Source: Lepisosteus oculatus (taxonomy: Eukaryota; Chordata; Actinopteri; Semionotiformes; Lepisosteidae). From it: DNA of 64,000 nt. A program made the position numbers and the translations under genes. Positions within the stretch are counted from its first letter, which is position 1; every line of letters begins with the position of its first letter. Positions 1 to 12,474 of the stretch are shown piece by piece. The notes beneath the pieces are model-generated. The model saw only the letters and a list, made by a program, of their open reading frames with translations. It had not been told where the DNA came from and searched no databases. Location of the stretch: contig NC_090714.1 in NCBI RefSeq assembly GCF_040954835.1, positions 6,560,501 to 6,624,500 of the forward strand, given 5' to 3'.

Positions 1-1094
1 ACATCAGCATCAATAAATTCTCTCCTTTATTATGTCACTATTAACCAAAGTAAAATGCTGCTCACAATGAAAGTCCTCAATAAAATGCTGATCATGAGTA
101 AACATTGACCAGTATACAACTAACACATTAACTGTAACGAAATCTATCATATCTAATGCACAAGTTCCTTATTGCTTGTCTCCAATTTCAATAGATTAGA
201 ATATCTAGTTCAAGATGCCCACAGAGACCTTACATTTTTCCCCCCAACAACCCATAATTAAGCCATGTACAATTCTCGCCGTTCACCAGCAAGAAAAGAC
301 TGTTAAAATAGGCAGATGTAAATTAACCCTTCATTTTGAAAAGGATCAGAGTGGTGAGATGAATCCCCTGAAATTCTCCACTTTCTAGGTGCAGTACGAT
401 GCACAGACTTAACTAGTTTGGCTTTTCGGCTCTGCAATTTGAAAGGATTAGTCGCTTTTCGAATCGCGCATTACTCCTATAATTAAGTCTCAAACAGGAT
501 AATGGATAAATCTGATAACCCTGACATTTAAATCACTGTAGTTATTACTTAGTGTATGACTGGTTACAGTTAAGGCAGTTATTAGCAGTTTCTGTCCAAT
601 TCATCTTGCTTCACGAGACAGGAGTGGGTTTTCGGCTTAGTAATATAGTGTCCTATGGCTGTCAAGGACACTGAATAAATATCACCAAAGAAACTGATTA
701 GCAGAAGTCACAAAACTCCAATTATTGTAGCCAGCATGTATTAGTGTAAAGAGGAGCATAAGGTAAGTTATAAAAGGAGAGAGCAGCTCACATGATATAG
801 TAAATTTTGGATAAGCTGTGGGGCAGGCCTGAAGGTTAAAAACGTGTCACGTAGGGACACTGTGTCCAGAAGGCTTGATGAGGATACAATTAAGTGGCTG
901 AAAAAATCATTTTTTCAGGGGTTTGTCCATTGTTGTGCCTTTTGGAAACTGCTGGGTTTCTATTATTGCCACTGTTCACATCTAAAAGTCGACTTTCTTT
1001 TGACCTGTTCAGAAAAAGGAGCACTTCCAGCTCATTTAATTATAACATCACTTTATTAACCCTTTACAATTTCTTGCATTAGGAATTTGTCCTT

Positions 1095-1318
1095 TTGCAG
1101 ACCCCAGCTTGCTCTCCATGAGCCACACAGACAGGGAGAGAGGCTTGGGGTCAGAGCACAGGGTCAGCTATTGTACAGCACCCCTGGAGCAGCTGGGGTT
1201 AAGGGTCTTGCTCGGGGGCCCAACGGAGTAGGAGTCCTCTGCCGGCCGTGGAATTTGAACCGGCAACCTTTAGGCCACAGGCACAGATCCTTAGCCACAG
1301 AGCCACCGCTCCGCTCAG
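1095..1318 (-). repeat. tRNA-derived SINE-like repeat
   Basis: Read on the minus strand, the element starts with a tRNA-like head. It has a B-box-like GGTTCAAATTC (plus-strand positions 1251-1261) and an A-box-like GTGGCTCTGTGGCTAAGG upstream. The body, with its phrases on trailing stock such as 'agcacagggtcagc' and 'ttgctcgggggcccaac', resembles a dispersed repeat common in fish genomes. Family assignment is from memory of that pattern, and the exact boundaries are approximate. Confidence 0.55.
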
Positions 1319-3229
1319 TAAATTATACCTTTACTTCAAAAAAAAAAGAGTGGATGAAAAAAGTTCAGTTTTAATCCTATAGGAAAATTTCAAGAAGGGG
1401 AAAAAAATAATCTAGCAGGCTGTGCAGTTTGATCCACATTTCTCATCTCAAAGCGCTGCTCTCGTGCTGTGCCAGGGGAGGATGAAACCACGGAGGTTTT
1501 AGGGCTGTACCCTTAGGAAACGGCCTAACCCGAGAGGCAAGGCAAACCACAAAAGAGCACAGAGGGCAGCCTTTCCGAAACTACGCCAGCCCTGTTTCAG
1601 TGAAACTCATCACAGCTGATGGTTCTGAGGTCCTGCACGCAACCTCCCTGGCCAAGGTTAGAAACCAGGTGTGACTTTCACTCTGGGCACTGAGGCATAA
1701 CGCAAAACTGAAGATCAGAAAATCGGTCTTGGCCACAGGATCCCATCCCACCAGTACAAATATCTGCACAGAAAGGTCACTAGCTGGAGGCCAGTTCTGG
1801 GATCTAACTACGCCCTGAGCAGGCGCATCTTCCTGTCCGCAGATGTCCCTTAATTCCAAAACCTCCAGCCCAGCTGTTACACCCCCCCTTAAAAAGATCC
1901 TTGCAGTTTCCTTGCCAACCCCTGAGCTGCAGATCAGCGGTTATTAAAAAAAATCACATACGATTTGCTCTCCCACCCCAGCCCGTGTTTCCAGGAGAGT
2001 AGAAGCCCATCAGGGAAGGGTCCTTGCTGGAGTGTGGGTCCAGCTTCACCATCCAGGCGTCACCTATCAGTGGACACCTGGTCAGTGTCCTGCGACACGT
2101 TAGGAGAAGGGTCTCCTGAAGGCAGGGCCATTCCAGTCCCTCAGTCCCCCCGGGCGAGGTCACGGGTTTCTCAGCGCCAGATCGAGAAGTGATTTTTTTC
2201 CCCCCATTTACATCATATTTGCAACTATGAGCGCAAACATTCGCGGACACACGGAACTCAGGTTTCAGGAAGGAATGATTCCCAAGACTGAGAAACGGTT
2301 CTTCCTGAAGCCTGAATTCAACATTCCCTACAGCACAGAAAGATACCATTTATTTGGTAGAGGTAACTTCTGAAAGTCGTCTAAGGTGCTAATCTGATGT
2401 AAATTTCTCCACTATTTACAGGTACTTATACACACCTGGTAACATAACGCAGCATAAATGAAACCACAATTGGATAAACTGCAACTGATGGTCTTCAAAC
2501 TAACAGCATGTCAGGGACTACGGGGTGTGTGATTAAAGGCTAATTAGAAGCTTATCTAGGCTAAAAAGCAATAGAAGTGTCAGCCTAAAAGTGTCAAAAC
2601 TACTAAGTATTCTTGTACAGACTACTTCCAAAAAGGTCTAACCTACATTAGCCATTGTTAAGTTAGCAAATACATTTCTGATTTCTACAAACGCAGTAGG
2701 TACCCGTGGGCCCACACTGAAATTTCAAAGAGAAAACGGCTAAACCTTTTTATTTGTATTTAAAGAATTGGCATAGGGATTTAAAGTTCCTTTTTGCAAT
2801 CGTGTTTACACCAATGTGCCTTAGGGAACCCTTTCCCCAGGCAGAACACCTGAATTTTAACTTGATTTTCATTTACACCACTCTGGGAGAAAAAAAAAAG
2901 TCTGTGGGCCAAGAGCCAGATTTTGAACTTTGAATCATGTTTATCCCTGTGAATGAAACACAAAACCGACGTGTGGGGAAAACAGAGCACTGGAAAAGCA
3001 TGAACGGCATTTGAAGAAAAACATCATTCACATAATTGTGCGGACCTGACAGAAAATAAACCGGCTGGGAAGGAAGTTAAAGCACACAGCCCACTGAGTT
3101 TAGACGGAAATGGTGAGGAAAATCCAAACACGACACACCCCGTAACTAAACACAGAAAGGGCCCCGTCTCACAGGAGCTTTTCCTTCAGGGATCAGAGCA
3201 CAGGGTGGGGCTGCCAGAGGGTACACCTC

Positions 3230-3620
3230 ACTGAGCCCCCCTCCTCCGGGCGCACTCACAACATGGCAGAGCACCTACAGCACAAGCCACCCCCACGGAC
3301 CCCAAAGCACGGCCATCTTTTATTGTGCTCGCTCACGACTTTTAGGATCCTCACTCTCAACCCGTCCAGTCCCCAATCCCGACTGCAGAGCCCTCCGGGG
3401 ACGAAAAGGAAAGAACGACTTCCCCGCAGCCAGCGCGCGCGTTACGACGCTTCCAGATCGCCGATCGTCCCAGCCAGCGGAACGGCAGTGACAACGCTTT
3501 GCCTAGAAAACGCCAGGGCGGCGAGTCCTTCAGCAGAAACGGCGAACCGCACACCGCAGGACACAAGTGGAGACTACACGGATCGTGGATTTAAAAAACG
3601 AAAACAGGAGGCGCGCCATC
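3230..3620. promoter_or_regulatory. CpG-rich patch in RAB11FIP3 intron 1, possible alternative promoter
   Basis: CpG dinucleotides are visibly clustered here (for example the run near 3430-3480 with gcgcgcgttacgacgc) against a CpG-poor intron. Mammalian RAB11FIP3 is known to have shorter isoforms starting downstream of the long first exon, so an internal promoter is possible. No TATA box or first exon could be identified. An open frame on the plus strand (3263-3781) runs into the neighbouring SINE and matches nothing I know. Confidence 0.3.
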
Positions 3621-3676
3621 CCATAAAGGATTATGGGAACATCAAACAAGCTGTCCAGCCATGTGGACATGTGTTA

Positions 3677-4259
3677 GCCAGCAGCCATATCACCCTGCAA
3701 CTCCCGCTTGGCAGCCCACTGGAGCTCAGCAGGTGTGAGCCTGGCCAGTACCTGGATGGGAGACCTCCTGGGAAAAACTAAGGTTGCTGCTGGAAGAGGT
3801 GTTAGTGGGGCCAGCAGGGGGCGCTCACCCTGCGGCTCATGTGGGTCCTAATGCCCCAGTGTAGTGACAGGGACACTATACTGTAAACAGGCGCCATCCT
3901 TCGGATGAGCCGTAAAACCGAGGTCCTGACTCTCTGCGGTCATTAAAAATCCCAGGGTGTTTCTCGAAAAGAGTAGGGGTGTAACCCCGGCGTCCTGGCC
4001 AAATTTCCCATCGGCCTTTATCAATCATGGCCTCCTAACGATCCCTCTCTATAAATTGGCTTCATTACTCTGCTCTCCTCCCCACTGATCGCTGATGTGT
4101 GGTGAACGTTCTGGTGCACTATGGCTGCCGTCGCATCATCCAGGTGGGGCTGCACACTGGTGGTGGTGGAGGAGAGTCCCCATTACCTGTAAAGGGCTTT
4201 GAGTGGAGTGTCCAGAAAAGCGCTACATAAGTATAAGCAATTATTATTATTATTATTAT
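3677..4259 (+). repeat. 5S rRNA-derived SINE, full-length copy
   Basis: The first ~100 bases resemble a 5S rRNA gene: 'agccatatcaccctgcaa', 'gctcagcaggtgtgagcctgg' and 'tacctggatgggagacc' line up with the 5S start and the internal control regions used by RNA polymerase III. A ~350-base body follows, then a tail 'cctgtaaagggctttgagtg ... aaagcgctacataag' and an ATT microsatellite. This is the layout of SINE3-type elements with an L2-like tail. It lies in RAB11FIP3 intron 1, antisense to that gene, and is the longest of six copies in the window. Confidence 0.8.
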
Positions 4260-6575
4260 GTGGCTGAAGCCAAACACTTCAGCTGGATAAGATCTGTGAA
4301 TCAATTAGCTACTAATAAATGGTCTCCCTTTGTTTCTGATTGTTCCATAGCAATCTGAAACTGGGGAAGACGACTATCCAGGGCGCACATCCAAGGTGGC
4401 AATCGTGCTCATCTCACTAATTTAGTTGCCAATAGCTGATTTAACCAAGGAACTCCTAAAGCTGTTTCTATATTACAGCTAATTTACAGCAAGTGTTAAA
4501 CACCCAAACAGAGCACGCAAGGGGGCCTAGAGGAAACTCCCTTGTGCTTTATCGTTCCTTACAACAACGGTAATGAACACTTCACCTCTCAGAGGAGAAG
4601 GTCTCTCAGTAGGGATACCATAACAGCTCCCCCCGGTGCCACTTATGTTGACAAGTACCCAGTACATAACAAAGGCCAATACTGCTAAATACACACTGCT
4701 GGAAAACATACCAAGCGATTAGGATATTTAATCCAAAGGAGACTTTAATCACAAGCCGCAGCCCCACACTTGTTGACCGAAAATGAGCGTCTGCCAAGTG
4801 AGCTCAGCCCTTTTCAAAAAGTATTTAACCTACATGCTGTAGGGGGAATTTCAAAGACCGTCAGTTCCTTCCAGGAAGGTCCAGTACGAAACGCCCGGCC
4901 ACTTCCAGCGCAAGGCGCACGCGTCTGCCACGGCACTGGGCCGAAGCCTCCAGTCACCACAGAAGGCTGCGAGATATTTTTAACGACAGCTCAACCTGCT
5001 GTTTTTTCACTGCTCGGCCCTCTCGGGGGGGAATTACTGTCATTTTCACGGAAAAACGCAGAACTGGAAGAGAGATTTTAGACGTAAAAAAAAGAAATAG
5101 TGGGATGTCTCAAACTGCACGAAACTCAAGGCTTCGAGATTAAGGGAGGTCGTTACTTTTTTTGATCCTCTTGGAGAAAAAGGTGTAGGTTCCAGGTGAA
5201 AAAGGAAAATTGATTTGTGTGAAAGGGTTTAATACCCCACAAATTCAGCCTTTGTATCTTCAATACAACTGACTCTTCGAAACTCAGACATACAGTACTG
5301 CACTACAGCATCCCAGCAGTCAAACTGACTTTATTGGTTTAAGTATGGTAAACGTAAAGTCAATGACGTTTGCTACCTCACTTCTCTTTGACAACCCTGT
5401 TACGGAACACCGTAATCTTGTTTCAGAACAAAGGGAGTTTATCTGAAACCATACACAGGATTCCCTGCACTCCAGTGTCTTAAATGGTTCCACTGTGCAG
5501 GAGCACCAAGAGAGATCCATCTCTACCCCCACTTGAACAACTCATCTCCCATTAAAAAAAAAAAATCTGATAGCACGATCTCGGTCATTCCAGTGCAGGA
5601 TGCACATGGCCCAAGCCGAAACCTGTAGGCAGGGAACCCCAGTCTCCAGTTTACTGGATGTAGAAAACCCAGCTCCAGAAAGGAAACTGTACAGTTAAAA
5701 ACCTTTAAGCTGAGCTTGCAAGCACCAAAGCGCTTGACAATAGCACATATGGCTTTGTACTGTTAAGACCTCAGCAGACTGCACTGAAGGCAGTACAATT
5801 GGACTGGTAGAACTGATTGAGCATGATGACTCATTGCAAACCCAAGCAGATACAACTTCAAAACATTATCTGGTTTGTCCTGGGACACCACATGTGATTA
5901 GTTTTAGTGTGTAGCCCAGTAGCCCACTGTGAGGCCTGAGCCACATTGACACAGACCTGTCCAGTCAGCTCCGACTGGGCAACCTGTCAGTGTCGTAAGA
6001 AAGATGACAAACAAGATCAGGGCATCCGGCCCCCCTAGTCTGCGCAGCACCGCGGGGTCATTTTACTGGGGGGTACAGGGGAGCAGCCCCGTGGAAACAG
6101 GGAGAGAGCAGCCCTTAGCAATCTCACAGTCTGAGCTCCTGCTGTCCTGCACATGGGGCTCATCTTAAGATACCCCACCACGAGCCACTGTTTCAAACTT
6201 CTGATCACCCTCGGCAGGCTCTGTGCATTTAAACAGCTCTTGAGCTTTTGAACTTGCTTTCACAAAAAGCCATTTCTAAGGTTTATTACTAGAAGTAGAG
6301 CAATAAATCCCCTCCCTGTAGTTCAAGGGGTTTCAGACATGCTGCTTCCACCATTAAACACCCTGCCCCGAGACTCTGCATACAATTGCATGCTGAGAAA
6401 CACAGATTCCCTTTTTGTTGAATGTTTCTTTTTTGGCTTACAAAGCCTAGTTTCCAAACTAGGTCGGGAAAACAACCTCCGAGAAATGCCAATATTGAGA
6501 GCTCAACGATTCATTCCCGGAGCGAGAGAAAGTTGTCGGAGCACAGGACAACTGCATCAATAAAGACCGTCTTAC

Positions 6576-8102
6576 CTGCTCAGCACCATAGACTGTGGCG
6601 AACTGCACAAACTCCTCCATCCGCACAAAGCCATCCCGATCCTGGTCCAGAGCGTCAAACACCGCTCTCAGAGGGGACACGTCCTCCGCCCGCGGGCTGT
6701 CCTCCCGGTAAGAAACGCTGCCCCCTGCAGGCAGGGAGGGAGAGAGCTCCACGTCCAATACCGAAAACTCTTCCGCGGGCTGACTGCTAGTCCGCAACAA
6801 GAGGGGGCCGGACACAAGGGATTCCTCGGCGGGATCGTGAAGACCGTTCTGTTCGAGGTCAATTATATCCTTGGGAGCACCCAGGTCCGCCTCCGACTCT
6901 GTACTCTTCCCACCCTGAGCCAAAACTGGAGATCCGCACAATACTCCCTCGGTGAGCTGTGGTTCCAAAATGTCTTTCTCCTGCATTGCAACGGCAGGTA
7001 AACATGGGTCCGAAACCACATCTTTGTGCTCTTGACCACAAGATCCTGAACCCTGACCCGAGCCCAGCTGGCCGGGCACTAAATCCCTTGATGACTTCCA
7101 ATCCGAGGCCGGGTCATTATCCGGGCCGTCGGAGTCCGACACAGCTCCAGATACAGGCGACGGTGGGCGACCAGCTGGTTCTGAAGACTGAGAGGGTAGT
7201 GCAGGCTGTGGAAACACCCAGTTCCCCGGGTCTTCCCGGGAGGAAGAGGCAGTTAAAGTCTCCGCTGAGGCATCCTGCTCTGGGGTCCCAGCAGGCAGAC
7301 TCGGGCTCACAGTTTCGCTCCGCAGAACATGATCCACAGGGCTGGGGCAGCTCTCGTGATCAGGGCCTGAAAGGCCTGCACTTCCCTGTGATCCACTGCA
7401 CCCTGACTGCGAGGGGGGGCTCTCGCAGCCCTCAGGTAAGCCCTCCGGCAGCTCGTGACTCAATGCGGGCAGATCCATCTCCGGCTCTTGGAAGGAACTT
7501 CTGCCCTCGGTTTCAGGTAACAGCGCGTCCTCCGGTGACGAGGACTCAGAGCCGTCGTCGTCTTGCGACAGCGGAGGCGGCTCCCTGCCGCCATCCACCA
7601 GATCTAGCCGGCGGGGCTGAAAGGGGCTGGACTCTGGAGAGAAATCCGGCTCGGAGTTCAAAGCGCCGATTCCCCTCACCGCTAAAGCAGGACTGCCACT
7701 GAAACCAGTGTGATCCGTGGCGGGGCTGCCCTGGAAGCTGACCAGCTCCACTGCCCGGTTGTGGTTAAAATCCGTGCCCTGCCTGGGATTTTTTTCCCAC
7801 TGCAGTACAGTGCAGTCACGGCCTTTCTCCCAGGACAAGATCTGGTCCACACTAGGATACCCTGAGCTCCTAAGAAGGTCATCTAGATTTAAGGCATTCT
7901 CCTGAAGGATCTCATCCAGATTCAGGGACACCAGTTTCTCCTCCCCTGCTCTGTAATCCAACCCCGGCTCCGGACTCTCTTTGCTCCCCTTGGACAAACT
8001 AACTCCCTTGTCCGGCTCCAGTAAGAGAAATCCCAGCGACTGTTTCTGCTCCAGCTCCCAGTCGGAACGCCCAGCCGGGCTAGACAGCAGCACTTGCTCC
8101 AT
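6576..8102 (-). CDS. rab11fip3: RAB11FIP3 first coding exon (Rab11 family-interacting protein 3, N-terminal part)
   Basis: RAB11FIP3 is an effector of Rab11 and Arf6 that organises recycling endosomes and delivers membrane during cytokinesis. This exon gives 509 codons and ends in phase 0 at CAG followed by a GTAAGA donor (6575-6570). Residues 1-475 are acidic, Ser/Pro/Glu-rich and probably disordered. Residues 480-509 match the first EF-hand region of the vertebrate protein, with a calcium-loop pattern at 486-497 (Asp486, Asp488, Asp490, Gly491, Glu497) and then FATVYGAEQ. The start is secure: an in-frame TAG lies 21 bases upstream (8121-8123). The second EF-hand, coiled coil and Rab11-binding domain are off the left edge. 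The N-terminal region is longer than the roughly 230 residues I recall before the end of this EF-hand in the human protein. Confidence 0.95.
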
Positions 8103-9691
8103 TGAAGCGCTTTTTAAACACTACCTGAAAATCCTAAAGGCAAGACAAGCAGCCCTAAGAACTGAAACAAAGGCAGAAAAAAACAAAAACAAGAATCCGG
8201 AAAGAATTCGCAAAGGTTTCCCTTGCGGACGACCAAAAGCAAGCCAGCGGCTTATTGTTCAACACAAGCACACCCTTCAGCAGATCCAAAGGCATCTCAG
8301 AGATACAGTAAGTAAACACTTTTAAATCCACGGACCGGCGTGTTAGTAAGGCATTAGTACCAACACCAACACCTGCAGGGCTGAGCTCTTGCAGCCACTG
8401 TCCCTATGTCCACTCCGCTGCCTGAACTGCAACCTTCACAAGCACGGCCATTCTTGGCAGACGGGGGATATTTATTGCTAGGTTTCATTCACCCACTTTC
8501 CTCTGAAACAACTCATTTTTTCCCCCCAGCACGAAGCGCTGTGGGTCTTTCCTCGGTAGGACCTGTTAGGTTTCTGCCTGCTCCCCAAAAAAATTCCGGG
8601 CTGGAAAAATGTCGGTTGTATCTCCGTTTTGAAATGGTCTGCGGGCCGCTCTTGGGGGAGAAAGAAAAAAAAAAAGAAGAAGCGTTTTCCGACGAGGTGA
8701 AGTTAATTCCGTCCAGGCCCCGCGTTCGCCTCCTTCCCAAAAAAAGGCTCTTTTCTTCCCCCGGCTCGTTTCATACTCCTCCTCGGGCCCTCGTTTCCCC
8801 TCGGCGTTTTCACTCGGCCAAACCTTCACAACTGCAGCAGGGGAAAAAAAAAACAAGAGGAAAAAAAATAGGGGTGAACAGAGAGCGTGAAACACCGCCG
8901 GTGTGTGTGTGTCTGTCGGGTTGGGTATAAATATTTGATGGATGTTGTAAAACTGTTCCTCGCAGTTGCTAGGCACCGCTGTAACCCGACGGGACGGCGA
9001 ATCTCCCCTCCCCTCCAGCGGAGCTCGGCGCTTCGCGTTAGCCCAAGTTATTTCTCGCGTTTTGAACTGATTCGCCTCGTCGTTTCATTCGGCTTTCACA
9101 ACCAGATCCTCAGCGGCTCCCCGAAACGCGACCGCCGGGGCAGCGCAGCGCCGCGCCGCGTCTGTCCTCCCCCGAAGGCGCCTGCCGGTAGGGGGGCTGT
9201 GAAACAAGATTTTCCGTTAGCGTCTCCCCGGTGAAAGAGCATCCCTCACTCGCCCGTCTCGGCGACGACTCTCACGGAAAGCCGGCTCCTTCTCGCGTCC
9301 CACCCCCCCCCCACCGAGCTCGGCTGGTTTCCTGCGAGAGCTGGTACACGTCCTTCAGCCTGATCCAGGTTTTCCAGCCCCGGATCCCCCTCTCCGTGCG
9401 GGGGGGAAAAAGAAATGCGTGAACCCCCCCCCACCCCTCTCCACTCAGGCTCGTTTCTCAAGGCTCATCCACCTGCGTGGGCTGGCGGAGCCCCCTTTTT
9501 CTGCCCTCACCTCCGTCCTTCGGTCACCCCTGAAAATGACCCGCTTTCAAGGCCATCGAAGCGCTCCTCAGTTCAGATACGCAGGTGTTTCCATTAGGTA
9601 CCGCCGGTGACTGATGGCTCCGTGGACTGCCGTCCGTCTCTCTCTCTCTCGCATCAGCAACTGCTCCGCCATCGCCAGCCGCATACAGCAC

Positions 9692-9699
9692 TGACGTCA
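9692..9699. promoter_or_regulatory. Consensus CRE (TGACGTCA)
   Basis: This is a perfect 8-base palindromic cAMP response element, the binding site of CREB/ATF factors. It sits in the CpG-rich region upstream of RAB11FIP3 and 14 bases from an NRF1-like site. Function is inferred from position only. Confidence 0.45.
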
Positions 9700-9712
9700 C
9701 CGCCCCCACAGC

Positions 9713-9723
9713 GCGCAGGCGCA
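9713..9723 (-). promoter_or_regulatory. NRF1-like site (TGCGCCTGCGC on minus)
   Basis: The minus strand reads TGCGCCTGCGC, close to the NRF1 consensus YGCGCAYGCGCR found in many CpG-island promoters. It is next to the CRE at 9692-9699, which strengthens the case that this end of the island is the core promoter region. Confidence 0.4.
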
Positions 9724-10899
9724 GCGAGCACGCCGCAGTCTGTCGACTCAAAAGCGCCCCGGCCCCTACAGTCCATCTCTTAAAGGAAAGGTGTGCGTGG
9801 ATGTGTGTCTAGTGAGGTATAGACACAGTGGCAAGCATGGGGCAGCGCAGCCCAGGATATACCCAAAGCTGGGCAGATTAGGTAGTTGTCTTTAACTTAC
9901 TTAAAAGGTTTGACAAAACCGCAACCACCGTGGGTACGAAACTGAGCACGCACTGCGAGGCAGTAATCACTCACGTTATTGTCCACGCCGATCGATCAGT
10001 GATTGGCAGCTCCTCGCATTGCGTTTGTCGCCTTGTTTTCAAGCTCATTAAGGCTGAGGTTTCAAAGAAACCAGAAAAGAAGTGTTACGCTGTCAGCCAG
10101 TGGGACGTCACTGACCTATGTGGTAGTACAGGTTCCAGGTTATCGCTCACACGGCTTCTACTAAAACAAAAAAAAGGAAAAAAAAACATATTTCCTTCAT
10201 TCTGAAATCCCCTTGCCAGACCACAGGTAGAGAAATCCGACACTTTTTAGCACAGTACTTATATCAGGTAACAGTGTAAATGCATCATACAGTAGTTTCG
10301 AACGACCCTTGTTCGCGAGTGTGCGTGGATGCAGGACAGTGGGTTGAGATTTCACAGCCCCGGCAAGGATCAGATCTCCTGTCGCCTCGGGGAGTGTTCG
10401 CAAGTCCAGTTGTACCTCTGGGCGAAACGATGACTTCACTGGCCCTTCAGAGTCATGTATTTCCCATGGCTTTTTCGGGGTTCCTGGCATGGGGTCTTAC
10501 GAAAGGGACGTTTCTTAGCATACCATACTAAAATGTACAAAAATAACGTCCACGGACAGCTGATTTCTTCAGGTCCTGCGTCTGAATAAAACAATCACCT
10601 TCAAATCTGGCGAAGCTCAAGCAATATGTTGGCTACACCACTTAAAAATAATCAAATACAATCGATCAATAGGAATTACAACACCGCACTATTGCTTCAG
10701 TGAGCTGAAAGAGCGTTTTAATTAACATCTACTGTTTCGCACGCACTATGGCCAGCTAACCCACACTGTGCAAACGCCGAGTTTCCCTGCTCTTTCTCCC
10801 TCTTGTGGTTGTGAAAATACTTCCGGGTTTTTTTTTGTTGGTAGTACAGGACAACCACGAAAGCCATATGGACGAACTCTTGTGAATCCTGACTTCGAT

Positions 10900-11091
10900 G
10901 AATAATAATAATAAACTTTATTTTATATAGCGCCTTTAAAGGTGGCTTCTCAAAGCGCTTTACAGGATGACAACAACAATAAATAAGACGAATACACAAG
11001 ATAAATACACAGAGGAGACTGTGGATGGTGGTACTAAGTAAAGTAGGAGAAGAGGGGTAAAGAATGGAACCAGTTCAGTAAAGGCTCTTAA
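10900..11091 (-). repeat. L2-type LINE, 3'-end fragment
   Basis: On the minus strand this ends in 'cctgtaaagcgctttgaga ... gcgctatataaaataaag' followed by ATT repeats, the tail of L2-type LINEs. It is nearly the same as the 3' end of the longer copy at 15662-16552; both share the stretch containing 'acacagaggagactgtggat'. It carries no open reading frame. Confidence 0.75.
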
Positions 11092-12474
11092 ATTACAATA
11101 TATAGAGGAGGAATGACCGCAAGAGTCACAGGTCCCAAGATTCCTAACACAGCAGGGTCCGCATACGGATTAATAGCATCAAAAGCTAGTTTTTTTTTCT
11201 CGTCGAAATTAAAGGAATATTTTAGGGACATCTTTATCACTTCTTAGCTCAGGTAAAAAGCAATCCCTAAACCCAGTTTAAGACAAGAACAAAAAATTAA
11301 CATTATAAAAAGAGTTCAACATGACCCTCCTGCCCCGGAGACAGCATCCCATTCAGATTTTCATCGCTCACGTTTAAAAGCACCTCTTGTGTACTTTTAC
11401 AGCAATGACTTCTTTTTATTTTAAAACATCGTGGCAAATATATACGGCCTACAAACGGGGAAGCTAATTTCCGTGGTGCAAACTACAAGTATATTGACCC
11501 CCCAACAAAACTAGGGAAAAGTCCCAAAACAAATATTAAGAATTCGAGTCACTCACATGGACGTTTTTGTGCAATTCTATTTCAACTTAAATGAGTGTTT
11601 AAAAAGTAGCCCTTACCTGCGTCTGCTTTACCTGAAACATTTCCATTCTGTACAGACAAAGAGTCGCTAACACTCCCAGAAGGTTTAACTAGAAGTATCT
11701 ACAACTCTTTATCTGCTAGCTAAATCTTTGATATCGGCAACCTGTGAGATCACAGGTCGGGGGTCTGAGCAAACTTCCGTTAGCCTTTCCCCTGTACTAA
11801 TGAGATTCTCCACAGGCAGCGGTACTGGGTCCACAGATTCAACGAGATTCAGACGAACAAAGATGATCGCATTTTTTAGTTATTTATTGAACTAAATTTA
11901 CGTACTCTTCCCAAAAGCAGCTCTTAGTGATTATATGATGTATTATATTATACGTTTATAGACGCAGTGAAAGCTCTAAACCTTACTAGAGATAATCTTG
12001 ACCCTACCACGGAAAAAAACGGAAAGATACATTTCTGTTGTAAAAACGTTTGCTGAGACGTTTCACGAACGCAATATAAAAGCAGTATGACGCCGTATAA
12101 ATATGAATTCCTGTCTTCAACCAGCCTCTGCTTCAGTGTTTGAATATGCAAAACACTGACGTCACTTTGAGAAAACGGGATTATTGGTATTTCATTCAAA
12201 ACAGGACAAAGAAACTCCAAAAAGCTCCAGGAAGCATCGGTTTACCGAAACCCGTTCAATGTAGTCCAACGAGAATTACTTCTTCACGCATCGAAGGGAA
12301 ATGTTGGTTACTTCATGTAAAATGATAAATTCCCAAGTTACGCTTTCTTTCTCTAATCAGTTTTTAATCATTATGCTTAGAACATAATTTATTGATTTGA
12401 ATTTGCCTACCCAGTGTTCAGGACTTCTGAAAAAAAAGGACAAAGACCTGGTTTCATTACTAACAGCACAAGTA

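Larger units (their letters stand above)
1..6575 (-). other. rab11fip3: RAB11FIP3 intron 1 (partial)
   Basis: This is the intron following the first coding exon of RAB11FIP3, which ends at 6576 with a GTAAGA donor. It runs off the left edge of the window. I looked for the second EF-hand exon and the Rab11-binding C-terminal exons and found none. It holds a tRNA-derived SINE near 1095-1318, a CpG-rich patch at about 3230-3620, and a full-length 5S-derived SINE at 3677-4259. The rest is unremarkable single-copy-looking DNA; its open frames are not recognisable as genes. Confidence 0.8.
8103..9760 (-). promoter_or_regulatory. rab11fip3: RAB11FIP3 5' UTR and CpG-island promoter region
   Basis: The bases upstream of the RAB11FIP3 start, especially 8950-9750, are rich in CpG and contain C/G homopolymer runs, in contrast to the AT-rich DNA that begins after 9780. 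The far end carries a palindromic CRE and an NRF1-like site, typical of a TATA-less housekeeping promoter. The transcription start cannot be fixed from sequence. It could lie anywhere from just upstream of the ATG to about 9720, or a non-coding first exon could exist. Confidence 0.6.

Noticed and set aside
3677-3780. A functional 5S rRNA gene
   Set aside because: The 5S-like part is diverged, lacks the expected T-run terminator after ~120 bases and continues into a SINE body and L2-like tail; several truncated copies exist nearby.
3263-3781. Open frame of 172 codons on the plus strand
   Set aside because: It runs from the CpG-rich patch into the 5S-SINE and resembles no protein; the end is plainly repeat sequence.
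6959-7702. Open frame of 247 codons on the plus strand
   Set aside because: It is the antisense shadow of the GC-rich RAB11FIP3 exon 1, with no recognisable domain.
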